Positions 1 to 7,466 of a DNA stretch of 10,382 nt are shown piece by piece; position 1 is the stretch's first letter; every line of letters begins with the position of its first letter. Source of the stretch: Goniomonas avonlea (Eukaryota; Cryptophyceae; Goniomonadida; Goniomonadaceae); assembly GCA_003573635.1 (NCBI GenBank), contig QUTJ01031213.1, forward strand, positions 1 to 10,382, written 5' to 3'. A program made the position numbers and the translations under genes. Under the pieces are notes generated by a model. That model made no database searches and was not told where the DNA came from. It saw only the letters and a program-made list of their open reading frames with translations.

Positions 1-175
1 GTACTGTATGGCAAGTAAGGAGGGCTGGGGCAAGTCCTGTGTGGCAAGTGTCCTGTCTGTGGAGGGCAAGTATCCTGTCGACTGTGCGACAAATGAACTC
101 CCTCGCTAAAGTATAGTCATAACACGCTCAAGTACACTGGATGGGAGGAGAAGACTCGACACTGGCTCAAATCAC
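1..175 (-). other. Start of GLR intron 6 (donor at 175), with degenerate short repeats
   Basis: The pore/M3 exon ends GCC ACG CAG at 176 and is followed by GTGATT at 175, after which the frame meets a TGA. The intron continues past base 1. On the plus strand, ggcaagt occurs four times (10-16, 29-35, 43-49, 65-71), three of them followed by a tcctgt-like word, which suggests a decayed tandem repeat of roughly 14-22 nt. Confidence 0.5.
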
Positions 176-3100
176 CTGCGTGGCCGAGTCGCACTGCACC
201 CCAACCTTCATGTTCTTCTGTATGACCTGCTCAATCGAGTCGGCCGGGTTCTTGAGTCCCTGGACAGTGAGGTGCGATGACAGCGATGCGGTGTACGTCG
301 ACGTGATGATCAGAATCGCGAAGCACCACACCACAGTGAACAGGCGCCCGGATGGAGATTGGATCTCGCTGCTGTCCAGGGTGCCCACGCCGACGAGAGA
401 CCCGGCGGAGCTCCACCAGGACCAGGGCACGCGCTTCCACCAAGCCTGCGCACGACGGCTGTTAACACCCTTCTTGATGGGTGCTAGTGCCTACTTCCTG
501 TTGCTGGTTTCTCAATCAGCGGCTGGTTTAGATCGGCTGGAAAAATCCATTAGAAATATCTATCAACCGGCACGTGCGGCATAATCATTTGATTATGGCT
601 GGTTTACAACAAGTAGGCACTAGAGCAACAGCTCCGGCTGTTCTTGACCCACCTCTCGCAGCGCGGGAGAAAAGACGCGGTGGGGTGGGAGAAAGGCGCA
701 CTTGTTGTATTCGTACCAGTGCATGAACGGCAGCGGAACGATCACGGACATTGACGAGCCAAACACAGCTGAATACAGCCACATACTTCCAAGACTGTAC
801 AATACAAGAGCACACTCCATCACACGCCGGACAAGATGAATTTCGCCCTTTTCGTTCGCAAGGCATCTGCTCGGCGTGAGTGCCGCGCCCAGGTCGCTGC
901 TCAACGAACCTCAAGGACGAGTTGGGCCCAACGCGGATGGGCAGGAATATAGCGCAGAGTTCGTTCATCTCAAACTTCCTATTATGAATAATAAAGAGCT
1001 CATGGATTGGCTCGGAATTCTGAGCAGCTGTCCAAGACTCGGCCCGCGCCATGGTTTCAATCACAAAGATCATCTAACGCTGGGTTGTCAGAACGAAAAC
1101 CCACCGGTATCCACTGCAAAACGATACTTACAGTGGTGAACGCAAGTAGGCTCAGTACCACCAGGGTCACTGCCGCGGTGACGACGACGGGGGACACAAG
1201 TGCGACGGGTGGATAAAGTACACCAACTGGGAGAAACGAAGACGGATGACCCCTCATCTTAGGGCAAAGAGAAAGAAGCGCGACCGCACCCACCACCCCA
1301 AAAGAGAGAAAAAACCCTGTGCAACGTGCCTGCACGAGCCCACGAGAGCCATTGTTGGCCCTCCACGTTCGGTTGAACTTGTACTGACTCTCGAGGAAGG
1401 CGAGGAGACCAGCGACGAGGCTTAACATCACCAGCGTGGCAATCCACATTGAGGAGTGAAACGGCTCGAGAAACGAGAACATGCTGCGACTGGCCGAGGG
1501 TCGGCGCGCGAGCATCCGAAGTGAGACGTAATACACAGGGTGAGAGAAATGGGCGAGTTTGGCCCTCATTTCAGACGCGAACAGCGAGGCAAAACAAGCG
1601 TACGCGCCACCTCTCGACATGTTCTGCACCATCTCGTTGAAGCTCCCAGGGAACTCTTCAAAAAGAATCGTTGTTTCCAAATCCTGAGAAAGCTGCGAGA
1701 GGGTTGTAAAAGACGGTACACACACACAAGAAGTCATGCGGGAGTTCAGAAAAGTTGTACGTTGTTGCCCCCTTCGTGTTTCACCCAAGCAAGCGCTCAA
1801 GAATGAAGTGGACAATGCGTTTGTTGATCTGGTCGGGAGGACGTCCGGGAGAGACAGCAGTGAGACAGAGAGACAGTCAAAGAAGAAACGCAAGAGACCA
1901 ACACAGAGACCACAAGAAGTGGTGCTCCACACCCAAACAAAAGGAATCCTTGTGCGCAACGAGCAACGACTGCGTTGAATTGTTGTCTTGATGGATCATG
2001 GGAGCGAAATCGCAAAAGCTCCCGAGGTAATTCAGAGAATTGGGCGGGCTGTTCCAGGGTGAACAGTGGGCTGTTCCAGGGTGTGCGTGTGTGTGTCCGA
2101 TGTGGCCCCACACCCTAACAGCCCACTGCCACACGCTTCAAGAAGAAAAAACAGGAAAGCATCAAACACCATCGCTATCTTTCGCACTGAGTTTTCGCTC
2201 ACCTGGCGCTTTATGTCGGCCACAAGCCCCGTGTAAGCTTCTTGCGACGGCAGGAGTTGTCGGTCAATCATCATAAACCCCAGCTCCTCCTTGGTCCAAA
2301 CTTTGACGACAGGAGGGAGCCTGTCACCACCTAAGGGCGGGGTCGTTGCCCCCCCAGGCCATACCATGAGGTTTGTGTTGAGAGATGAGTAGCCACCGAC
2401 CCCAGACGAACGTGACCCAATGGGAATGAACTCAGATCCTGTCCACCACAACATGTCCACACCGGTGTCACGGCCTCCCTTGTCGTTAAACCGAATCTGT
2501 CCTGTTGCCCCTCGAAGGGGCGCGCTTGACATAATCGCTAGCAAGCGCGCGCCGAGGTCCCAAGTGCTCGATGAGCCAGAATCGTCCCACTGGATCGCTG
2601 GTCGAGACGACCACGCAGTGTTTTCGACATACAACAGCTGATGTAGGGCATGTGTCACGAGTTTCACAGCGTCGTACGCGTAGACTGCATCCAAGTCTGG
2701 AGGGCGAACGTGCCCAGAGGCGTTCCAAGCCGCCATGAGGGCATCCCATTCTATCTCTTGTGGCACTGAGGGTTTGAGCACAATTGCACCCGCAAGGACC
2801 CTTCGGATCAAGTTTGAACCGTAAGCAATCCCATACTCGCCATTGGAAGTGAACTGGAAGACAGGTCAAAGATGTTCGTGGAAACAAGATTCTCACCAGC
2901 CAAGCGGTTCCAGGGGTAATCAACCCCAGCTCGTGGGCTTGTGCCACCAGGTTCTCAAGCATGTTTGAGCGGATATGAACGATGAAGATGGACCTATGGA
3001 AGCGGTTTGATATCAGGGATGTGTGCCTTAAAACACTTACGCATCGCCGAGCTGTCGCAACTGGGTTCGGTAATCCAGAGGCGCTGTGTCGTCGCTCTTT

Positions 3101-3696
3101 GGAATTGGCAGCTCAGCCCTTCCTACCTTCCACCCACGAGCAAGTGCAACATTGAGGGCTGCGGCGAGAGCATTACGGCCAAAGTCGTCCGCTCCATAGA
3201 TCGCGGCTACACCGCGCCATTTGAACAGTGTCATGAGTTCCAAGAGAACAAGACCAAATATGTCATCAGCTGGTTGCATCCGCAATAAACCCTTGTACTC
3301 TGCCGTAGTGTTCTGTAGGGAGGGGTCCGTGGCGGAGTAAGAGACCACAGGCAGCCCGGCCGCAGCCGCGACTGAGGCAGCCGTGGAGGTGGTGGACGAG
3401 AAACCGGGTCCAACCAAAACTGGAATCTCAGAGTCAGACGCCAGCATCACTACTTGGTGTATCGCTATAAGCGGGCTTCCTTGGGTATTTTTGGGAACAA
3501 GTTCTACAGTCGTTTGAGGCAGAAGGCTGGGATCGGCGTTTACATGGTCAATGGCAAGCCGAGCCATCGCCTCGCATTCTCGGCCCCACTCAACATGCAA
3601 CGGGAACATCCCACCCAACTTTAAACGGCGAGGCGGACTCGCCAAGGTCACGAAAAGCTGCAATAACAATATGCACACGAGAGCTGCGATCCCCAT
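176..3696 (-). CDS. Ionotropic glutamate receptor-like channel (GLR), multi-exon, 3' end outside the window
   Basis: Predicted ligand-gated cation channel of the plasma membrane. Exons read on the minus strand: 3696-3041, 2993-2897, 2853-2203, 1828-1785, 1683-1132 and 445-176; all junctions keep phase except exon 4 to 5. ATG 3696 (A at -3, G at +4) follows an in-frame TGA at 3720-3718. Residues 1-20 form a signal peptide. Residues ~25-390 are an ANF/PBP1 domain (VPVLVGPGFSS-like and PVVSYSATDPSL segments, DAVYAYDAVKL near 306, ATGQIRFND near 366), followed by the MVWPGG linker near 414. S1 runs from ~432, with the ligand Arg (codon 1566-1564) and FSHP. Then come M1 (~1449-1390), two extra hydrophobic segments, a pore loop with VGVG (394-383), M3 with TYTASLSS, and the start of S2 (KVGVQCDSATQ). 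The rest of S2 and the last helix lie left of base 1. Family assignment is firm; ligand, ion selectivity and exact splicing are inferred. Confidence 0.85.
446..1131 (-). other. GLR intron 5 (686 nt), carrying a MITE-like element
   Basis: Donor GTAAGT at 1131, acceptor gtgcgcag ending at 446. It is much longer than most introns of the window. It contains the small foldback element at 484-623 next to the acceptor. It also contains a stop-free stretch at 910-621 on the same strand with a hydrophobic segment (VMECALVLYSLGSMWLY), whose stop codon lies exactly at the element edge. I see no splice path that joins this stretch to the GLR frame, so it is left as intronic. Confidence 0.5.
484..623. mobile_element. 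MITE-like element with CTAG flanks
   Basis: The ends ctagtgcctactt (484-496) and aagtaggcactag (611-623) are a perfect 13-bp inverted repeat. This can be read as 9-bp terminal repeats TGCCTACTT flanked by a palindromic CTAG target duplication (484-487 and 620-623). Inside are a 16-bp dyad ATAATCA-TT-TGATTAT (581-596) and a direct repeat ggctggttta (521-530 and 597-606). There is no coding capacity, so it would be non-autonomous. It lies in GLR intron 5. Confidence 0.5.
1132..1329 (-). other. Two extra hydrophobic segments between M1 and pore loop of the GLR (exon extension or intron)
   Basis: After the M1 exon reaches GLVQ (base 1330), the same frame stays open for 66 more codons. These encode a ~20-residue hydrophobic run (1323-1264, starting CTGFFLSFG) and a second ~30-residue run (1227-1132, including VVVTAAVTLVVLSLL). 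The segment ends at a strong GTAAGT donor (1131) in phase 0, which matches the phase-0 acceptor of the pore exon at 445. The alternative is an intron starting at 1329 with a GC donor (CAG/GCACGT) or at 1335 (GTGCAG). Either would join GLVQ or GL directly to AWWKRVPW, giving a conventional iGluR length. Confidence 0.45.
1829..2202 (-). other. GLR intron 3 with an internal foldback and direct repeats
   Basis: Donor CAG/GTGAGC at 2202 (phase 0). The preferred acceptor is the cctcccgaccag site ending at 1829, after a long pyrimidine tract. The intron contains two copies of gggctgttccagggtg (2046-2061 and 2069-2084, plus strand). The second copy is also the arm of a foldback: cagtgggctgttccagggtgtg (from ~2064) pairs with cacaccctaacagcccactg (from ~2110), apart from a 2-nt difference. 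Another tract on the same strand (~2111-1960) is open in two frames, but neither resembles S1. Confidence 0.4.
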
Positions 3697-3939
3697 TCTG
3701 TTCAACGCTTCAATTTTTCATGCCAGCGGCAGCGCCGCAGTGGTACCTATGTACTTATCGGCTTGCTAGCGACTCCGGCTTCTCGCGCTAGCTAGCTAGC
3801 GACTACGATACCGGTGCGCGAGATTAAATTGACGATTGAGATGTTGATCGTGATGCAAAATGGCGATGATTGGCAAAGATTGTGATGCCGCTGAACCAGA
3901 AAAATTCTGCCGGGGGGTGTGGCGAGCAGACACGCTGCA
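3697..3939. promoter_or_regulatory. Divergent intergenic/promoter region between GLR and the coiled-coil gene
   Basis: The 243 bp between the two start codons must hold both core promoters and 5' leaders. It contains a perfect 16-bp palindrome CGCTAGCTAGCTAGCG (3786-3801) and a 10-bp direct repeat gctagcgact (3765-3774 and 3795-3804), which are candidates for a shared regulatory element. The plus-strand leader carries two upstream ATGs: a 14-codon ORF at 3841-3885 and a 63-codon ORF at 3860-4051 that overlaps the main start in another frame. No clear TATA box is visible. Confidence 0.4.
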
Positions 3940-4662
3940 ATGGCCAAGGCGTTCTCGTCAGAGTTCGAAACAGACATTCCTGTTGCAAAACCATGGCCAA
4001 CGCTCTCGTTTTCTCCTGGACTGGATATCGTTGCCGAGGCTGAGCGTCTGACCGAAGCTGCTCGTGCAAAATTGACTTTGGCGCGAAGCAAGCAACCAAC
4101 TCCACCGCTCCTAGATGTAAGCGAACTACTTTCGCGGCAGGTGGAGCTCAGACAGGTGCTTTTTTCTTTTCTTCCCGTGTTGTCATCGCTAATTTGGTCC
4201 GGCAGCAACTCGGAGGATTGCAGGAGACCATGGAATCTGTGAAAAAATTGTGAGCCAGCGTATTATTACCGATTTTTCTAACACGTTGCAGAATCACCGA
4301 GTCTCAAGCAAGAAAGAGTGCAGAAGTTCTCGATCGAAAGTCGCTCAAAGACGAGTGAGCAGACAGCGACACACCAGCACTGTGACCCCTCTCGGCAGTC
4401 GAGTTCGAAGAGATCGTGAAGAACGCGAAGCATGGACTCAAAGACTAAGAGGAGCCTGTGCTACTCTTGTAGAGAATCAAGTCACTATGATTCGTCAATC
4501 GTCTGCGATCAGTATGCGGCAAGCGACAAAACCAATGGTAACTTGCCCTTTGCACTTTCCCAAGCTCGAGTCCTGAGTAAGGTCTTTCAGTCGGCACCTC
4601 AAGGCACACGCCCGTTGAACTCAGAATCTGCCGTCAGGAGCATCACGTGCGCTATGATTTGA
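3940..4662 (+). CDS. Small charged coiled-coil-like protein, five exons, function unknown
   Basis: Phase-consistent exons: 3940-4155, 4206-4249, 4292-4354, 4399-4537 and 4591-4662 (177 aa). Introns are 50, 42, 44 and 53 nt, with donors GTGCTT, GTGAGC, GTGAGC and GTAACT, and branch-like CTAAC in intron 2. ATG 3940 starts MAKAFSSEFETD. Residues ~30-85 are Ala/Glu/Leu/Gln-rich helix (AEAERLTEAARAKL, then LLSRQVELRQQLGGLQ across the first junction). After that comes a strongly charged stretch (RVRRDREEREAW) and a helix with many Gln/Met/Arg. There is no signal peptide or membrane segment, so a soluble scaffold or complex subunit is likely. I do not recognise the family. The exact C-terminus is uncertain: retention of intron 4 gives a stop near 4574, and a further exon at 4702 may replace the end. 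It is transcribed divergently from the GLR. Confidence 0.6.
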
Positions 4663-4701
4663 AATGGATCCCTGCCTTGAATGCTGCCTGTGCTGATCCA
4701 G

Positions 4702-4767
4702 CTTGTTGTGGATCTCCTTTCTGAGTTGAACGATTTACTTCGAAAGCTTCTTAAAAACCGGTTTTAA
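4702..4767 (+). CDS. Possible alternative last exon of the coiled-coil gene
   Basis: After an acceptor-like tgctgatccag ending at 4701, phase 0 reads a 21-residue Leu-rich amphipathic helix (LVVDLLSELNDLLRKLLK) and a TAA at 4765-4767. It is in phase with exon 4 (4537), or with exon 5 if that exon ends at 4638 before GTCAGG, a weak donor. The helix fits the coiled-coil character of the gene better than the short tail encoded at 4639-4662. The same helix can also be read as a 28-codon ORF from ATG 4681. Confidence 0.35.
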   Translation, partial: LVVDLLSELNDLLRKLLKNRF

Positions 4768-4893
4768 AGTGCAGGTGAAGATAGTGACTCACTTCCTCTG
4801 TGACAGACAAGATCTCTCTCACCCAAATCCAAGTCGGCCCAAGACCTCCCCTGCGCAGGTGCCACCTTGCAGTCTTTACTAGTCTTACTGCAC

Positions 4894-4980
4894 CGGGATT
4901 TTGGATCCCGTCCCGCTGTCTCTTGAGACAGCGCAAACAAAATTATTGCGCCCTCGTTGCCAGCTTGGAATCCACGCTGG
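4894..4980. repeat. Cluster of three palindromic dyads
   Basis: Three separate hairpin-forming dyads occur within 87 bp: CGGGAT-tttgg-ATCCCG (4894-4910); CGCTGTCTC-tt-GAGACAGCG (4914-4933, a 9-bp stem); and CCAGC-t-TGGA-a-TCCA-c-GCTGG (4960-4980, one mismatch). A fourth, GCGCAA/TTGCGC (4931-4951), overlaps the second and would compete with it. No known RNA family is recognised. Possible explanations are a structured RNA, a regulatory element or a decayed foldback element. The rest of 4768-5035 shows nothing else I can name. Confidence 0.45.
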
Positions 4981-5035
4981 TCTCGATTCGGGTGATGAGA
5001 GCCGCAGTATATATTACAACACAACACGGGCCAGC

Positions 5036-5421
5036 ATGTCTCAGATGGCGCTCACATTTGTACAGTCAGGCCGTGGTTGCAGGCCTTGGTACAAGCAGCC
5101 TGTGGTCGGTAGTGGTCTGCTTTTTTCGGGACGAGCAAGCTGTGCACAGCCGAATGAGGATCTTGACCAGTGTTACGGTGCGTTTCTCTCCTGTTTGCCA
5201 GAATTGACTTCGCTACATTATGTCTTCTGACAGACTGCATATTTGTGACGATGCTCGTTGGTTCGCGGCCGTTTTTTGTTGTTGTGTGTCGCGGTTTTCA
5301 TAAAAGATCCATCTTCCAACCCCTGACAATGCAGCATCCGGCCCTGAGCGACCTCACGAAGCTTCGCTATCTCCCCAGCCAAGCCCGAAGAGAAATCTCG
5401 AGGTGCAGTGTTGATCTTTAG
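5036..5421 (+). CDS. Candidate two-exon small gene, unknown product
   Basis: ATG 5036 opens a 142-nt exon (5036-5177) ending phase 1 before GTGCGT. A 56-nt intron (5178-5233) ends ttctgacag, with a CTGAC branch-like site, and the second exon (5234-5421) is in the matching phase with stop TAG. The predicted protein has 109 aa: a Cys/Gly-rich N-terminal half, a short hydrophobic stretch (FFVVVC) and a C-terminal part with HPALSDLTKLRYLPSQARRE. A TATATATT lies at 5008-5015, close upstream. No family is recognised. The frame is also open upstream of 5036, so the start is uncertain. It could be a chance ORF. Confidence 0.3.
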
Positions 5422-5563
5422 CACAGAGTGATGTATTGGTGAGTGCTTGCGTTTGTGTCATGATCGGGAGTTGCTCGGAGTTTGACAAGGCTCGTTGCCT
5501 AGCTCGTGGTGGCTCGGCGCTTAGCCACACCCAAGTGCACCGCGGGTCGGATGGACATGCGCC

Positions 5564-6235
5564 ATGTCCTGCGGTGGCTGTAACAACGGGCTTCCTGTCT
5601 CAGCTCGAAGCGGCTCCGCTCTCCGCTCTCTGGCACTACACGACATGCCACATATGCGGCCTTGTCACTTGGTGATGCAGGCACCTGGCCGAAAGGTCAG
5701 CAGTTTCTTCTGCCAGCACGGGGCACCGGACGGACGCTGCATGCTCCGGTCTGGCGTGTGGGTTGCGAGTCGGAGCTGTGGCACGGCGCGGCGGTGCGAG
5801 TGCCGTGTCGACACTGACGAGAATGTCTGGAAACGTGACGGGTTTGACTCTCCGCAGGGGTGCGTTTGTTGTGTGAGAGCCCAGGTGTCAACAGCCTTGT
5901 GCCACAGTTTGGGATTTGAGTGTGGCAGGTTTGACACATTGTGTGTCACAGATGTCGAGGCTTTGTTCGTGTTTGTGTCTTCAACTTCTCTCGAAGTCAC
6001 CACCTCCAGCTCGAAACCACAGACACAGGCACGCGTCCACCTAGATACCCTGAAATCGATGAAGAGAAGCGACCTACCTTGCATGTGCGCCAAACCCCAC
6101 ACAATAGCATTGGGAGATCAAAGGATCACAAGTCCCGGAGTCCCTCAAGACTGGAGCAGCGTAGAAGAGTTTGATGTTGATGCTGTCTCACGAGTGAGTC
6201 TAGGGTCAGTGCAGAGTGCCAAGGGCAGAGTCTGA
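5564..6235 (+). CDS. Long Cys-rich open frame, unknown and doubtful
   Basis: ATG 5564 to TGA 6235 encodes 223 residues, the longest ATG-to-stop frame on the plus strand. The first two thirds are Cys-rich and GT-rich in DNA, which is weak evidence for coding. The last third looks more protein-like (VPQDWSSVEEFDVDAVSR) and ends at a good donor CGA/GTGAGT (6194), followed by a 53-nt intron-like stretch ending tctgatgtctgtgcag (6246). The real gene may therefore use only part of this frame. An exact 7-bp dyad TGACACA-ttg-TGTGTCA lies near 5933-5949. No domain is recognised. Confidence 0.2.
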   Translation: MSCGGCNNGLPVSARSGSALRSLALHDMPHMRPCHLVMQAPGRKVSSFFCQHGAPDGRCMLRSGVWVASRSCGTARRCECRVDTDENVWKRDGFDSPQGCVCCVRAQVSTALCHSLGFECGRFDTLCVTDVEALFVFVSSTSLEVTTSSSKPQTQARVHLDTLKSMKRSDLPCMCAKPHTIALGDQRITSPGVPQDWSSVEEFDVDAVSRVSLGSVQSAKGRV

Positions 6236-6260
6236 TGTCTGTGCAGAGGAAGGGAGGAGT

Positions 6261-6816
6261 ATGGCGAGGAGAATCTTCAATCAGCCACGCCTTTCGTGTC
6301 CGAACTCAATGATCAAGATGCAAGCCGTTGCGGAGGTAAAACAACGTGATTTGATTCCAAAATGTCCAACGGCATTGTGAGTCCTTGTCGTTGAGTGGAT
6401 CCAAACTTAATTTGAGTCAGTTCCAGATATCTCTGACACCTGCCTGCCGTGCTTGAAACTTGCATGCGACAGACACGGGCATTGCAGCCCATGCGGGCCG
6501 CAGCAACGCTGAGCTGCAACTCGCATGGACTGCCATCCTGGGGTTGCCAACTCCTATTGCGCGGTACAGAGCCCGAAAACAGGGTGAGCCGACGGAAGCG
6601 CATAGCGGTGAGTGCTGAGAGTGATTAAGCTGAAGCGTAGATCAGACTTTGTTTTAGAGCGACAAGGGCAGAGCCGGGGGGGTAAAATCAGTTTTATTAG
6701 ACTATCAACATCGCCCCGGGGACCAACGTCTGTGAAAGAGACAAATCCACCGAGGGGTGGGCGGACACTGCCTGGAAAAAGGCAGAGCCGAGCTCGATGC
6801 CGCTGAGCCACTCTGA
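6261..6816 (+). CDS. Candidate four-exon small basic protein, unknown
   Basis: The phase-consistent model is 6261-6335, 6473-6607 (or from 6488), 6658-6731 and 6786-6816, with donors GTAAAA, GTGAGT and GTGAAA and introns of 50 and 54 nt for the last two. It predicts ~100-104 aa: an N-terminus MARRIFNQPRLSCPN, a basic stretch VSRRKRIA, then AGGVKSVLLDYQHRPGD and an acidic end ELDAAEPL before TGA. No family is recognised. Caution: the second exon also reads well in another frame (SNAELQLAWTAILGLPTP), which would use a donor at 6583, so either model could be wrong. Confidence 0.3.
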
Positions 6817-7054
6817 TTTCGCTGTTTGCTGTTTGCACGCTGGTTCCGTGGTCACAGCTAATGCACAACTTTTGCGAACTTTATCCATAGATCTAGTGGA
6901 TGCATGTGAGACGCCCATTTCGCGCCACAGACTCATTTCTTTCTCTTTGGGTGTTCGAATGACCAGCGAAGCTTGACTGACAGGTCGCGGTAGAGTGATT
7001 GGAATTCATGGTGCATTTTGCGCCCAGATGTATCTGCAGTTCCTAGTGGTTTGA

Positions 7055-7058
<4 letters not shown>

Positions 7059-7085
<27 letters not shown>
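7059..7085. repeat. (TC)13 microsatellite
   Basis: Thirteen perfect TC units with a trailing T. It sits in the 380-bp stretch 6817-7196, where I see no convincing gene, only this tract and GC-rich sequence after it. Confidence 0.95.
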
Positions 7086-7089
<4 letters not shown>

Positions 7090-7196
7090 GGCACCCAGAG
7101 GTATCGCCTCCGCGGGAGGAGCCAGCGGACCGGACGGACCCCTTCCAACCTGTCGTCGCCCCCCCGGCGAAAAGGTTTGCGGACCAGGGAACCAGC

Positions 7197-7466
7197 ATGA
7201 GTGTGCACACAACCAGTATCAGTTTGCGGTCGGAGCTCGATGAGGACTTTGAGTTTACTCCGAGGTACTTTGGTGGACATCGCCGCGTGTACGCTCCGAG
7301 ACCCTTGGACTTGGATGGTCCAACACCGACAGGTTTGCCCTCTTCGAGATTGGGGGACCCTATCTCAGTCCCCAACAACCTTGATTATCAGGTTTCGGAG
7401 AGCGAACGAACTTGCCAACAGCACTTAGTGTATGCACGCGCCTTTGGGGTATTTTTGCGAGGTTGA
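7197..7466 (+). CDS. Candidate ORF or first exon, unknown product
   Basis: ATG 7197 opens an 89-codon frame. The first ~65 residues look protein-like, with an acidic start (SELDEDFEFTPRYFGGHRR) and a Pro/Asp-rich part (APRPLDLDGPTPTG) ending NNLDYQ. The tail runs into the repeat region starting at 7429 and is probably not native coding sequence. A CAG/GTTTCG at 7389/7390 is a weak possible donor. It may be the first exon of the gene that follows, but no phase-consistent splice to 7833 is convincing. Confidence 0.25.
   Translation: MSVHTTSISLRSELDEDFEFTPRYFGGHRRVYAPRPLDLDGPTPTGLPSSRLGDPISVPNNLDYQVSESERTCQQHLVYARAFGVFLRG

Noticed and set aside
141-584. 147-codon plus-strand frame across the GLR pore exon
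   Set aside because: It is antisense to the clearly recognisable pore/M3 exon and runs into the MITE-like element.
585-1073. 162-codon minus-strand frame in GLR intron 5
   Set aside because: No domain, Arg/Ser/Pro-rich shadow composition, and it crosses the inserted element; no splice path joins it in phase to the GLR.
1877-2134. Minus-strand frame with LNYLGSFCDFAPMIHQDNN as an S1 exon
   Set aside because: Phase 0 entry is possible, but the sequence does not resemble S1, it overlaps repeats, and the exon at 1828-1785 fits the expected helix better.
2040-2276. Plus-strand frame over GLR exon 3 and intron 3
   Set aside because: Antisense to conserved channel coding sequence.
4970-5000. tRNA-like B box (tctcgattcgg)
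   Set aside because: No matching A box, anticodon stem or acceptor stem could be built around it.
4800-5207. 135-codon plus-strand frame covering the palindromes
   Set aside because: Competing frames are equally open and there is no domain; the two-exon model starting at 5036 is in another frame and has splice support.
5665-6102. 145-codon minus-strand frame
   Set aside because: Shadow of the plus-strand frame, Thr/His/Arg-rich and without splice or domain support.
6554-6868. 104-codon minus-strand frame
   Set aside because: Overlaps phase-consistent plus-strand exons and short introns; composition gives no support.
6933-7280. Minus-strand frames through the (TC)n tract giving poly Arg-Glu
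   Set aside because: The RERERE stretch is only the translated microsatellite.
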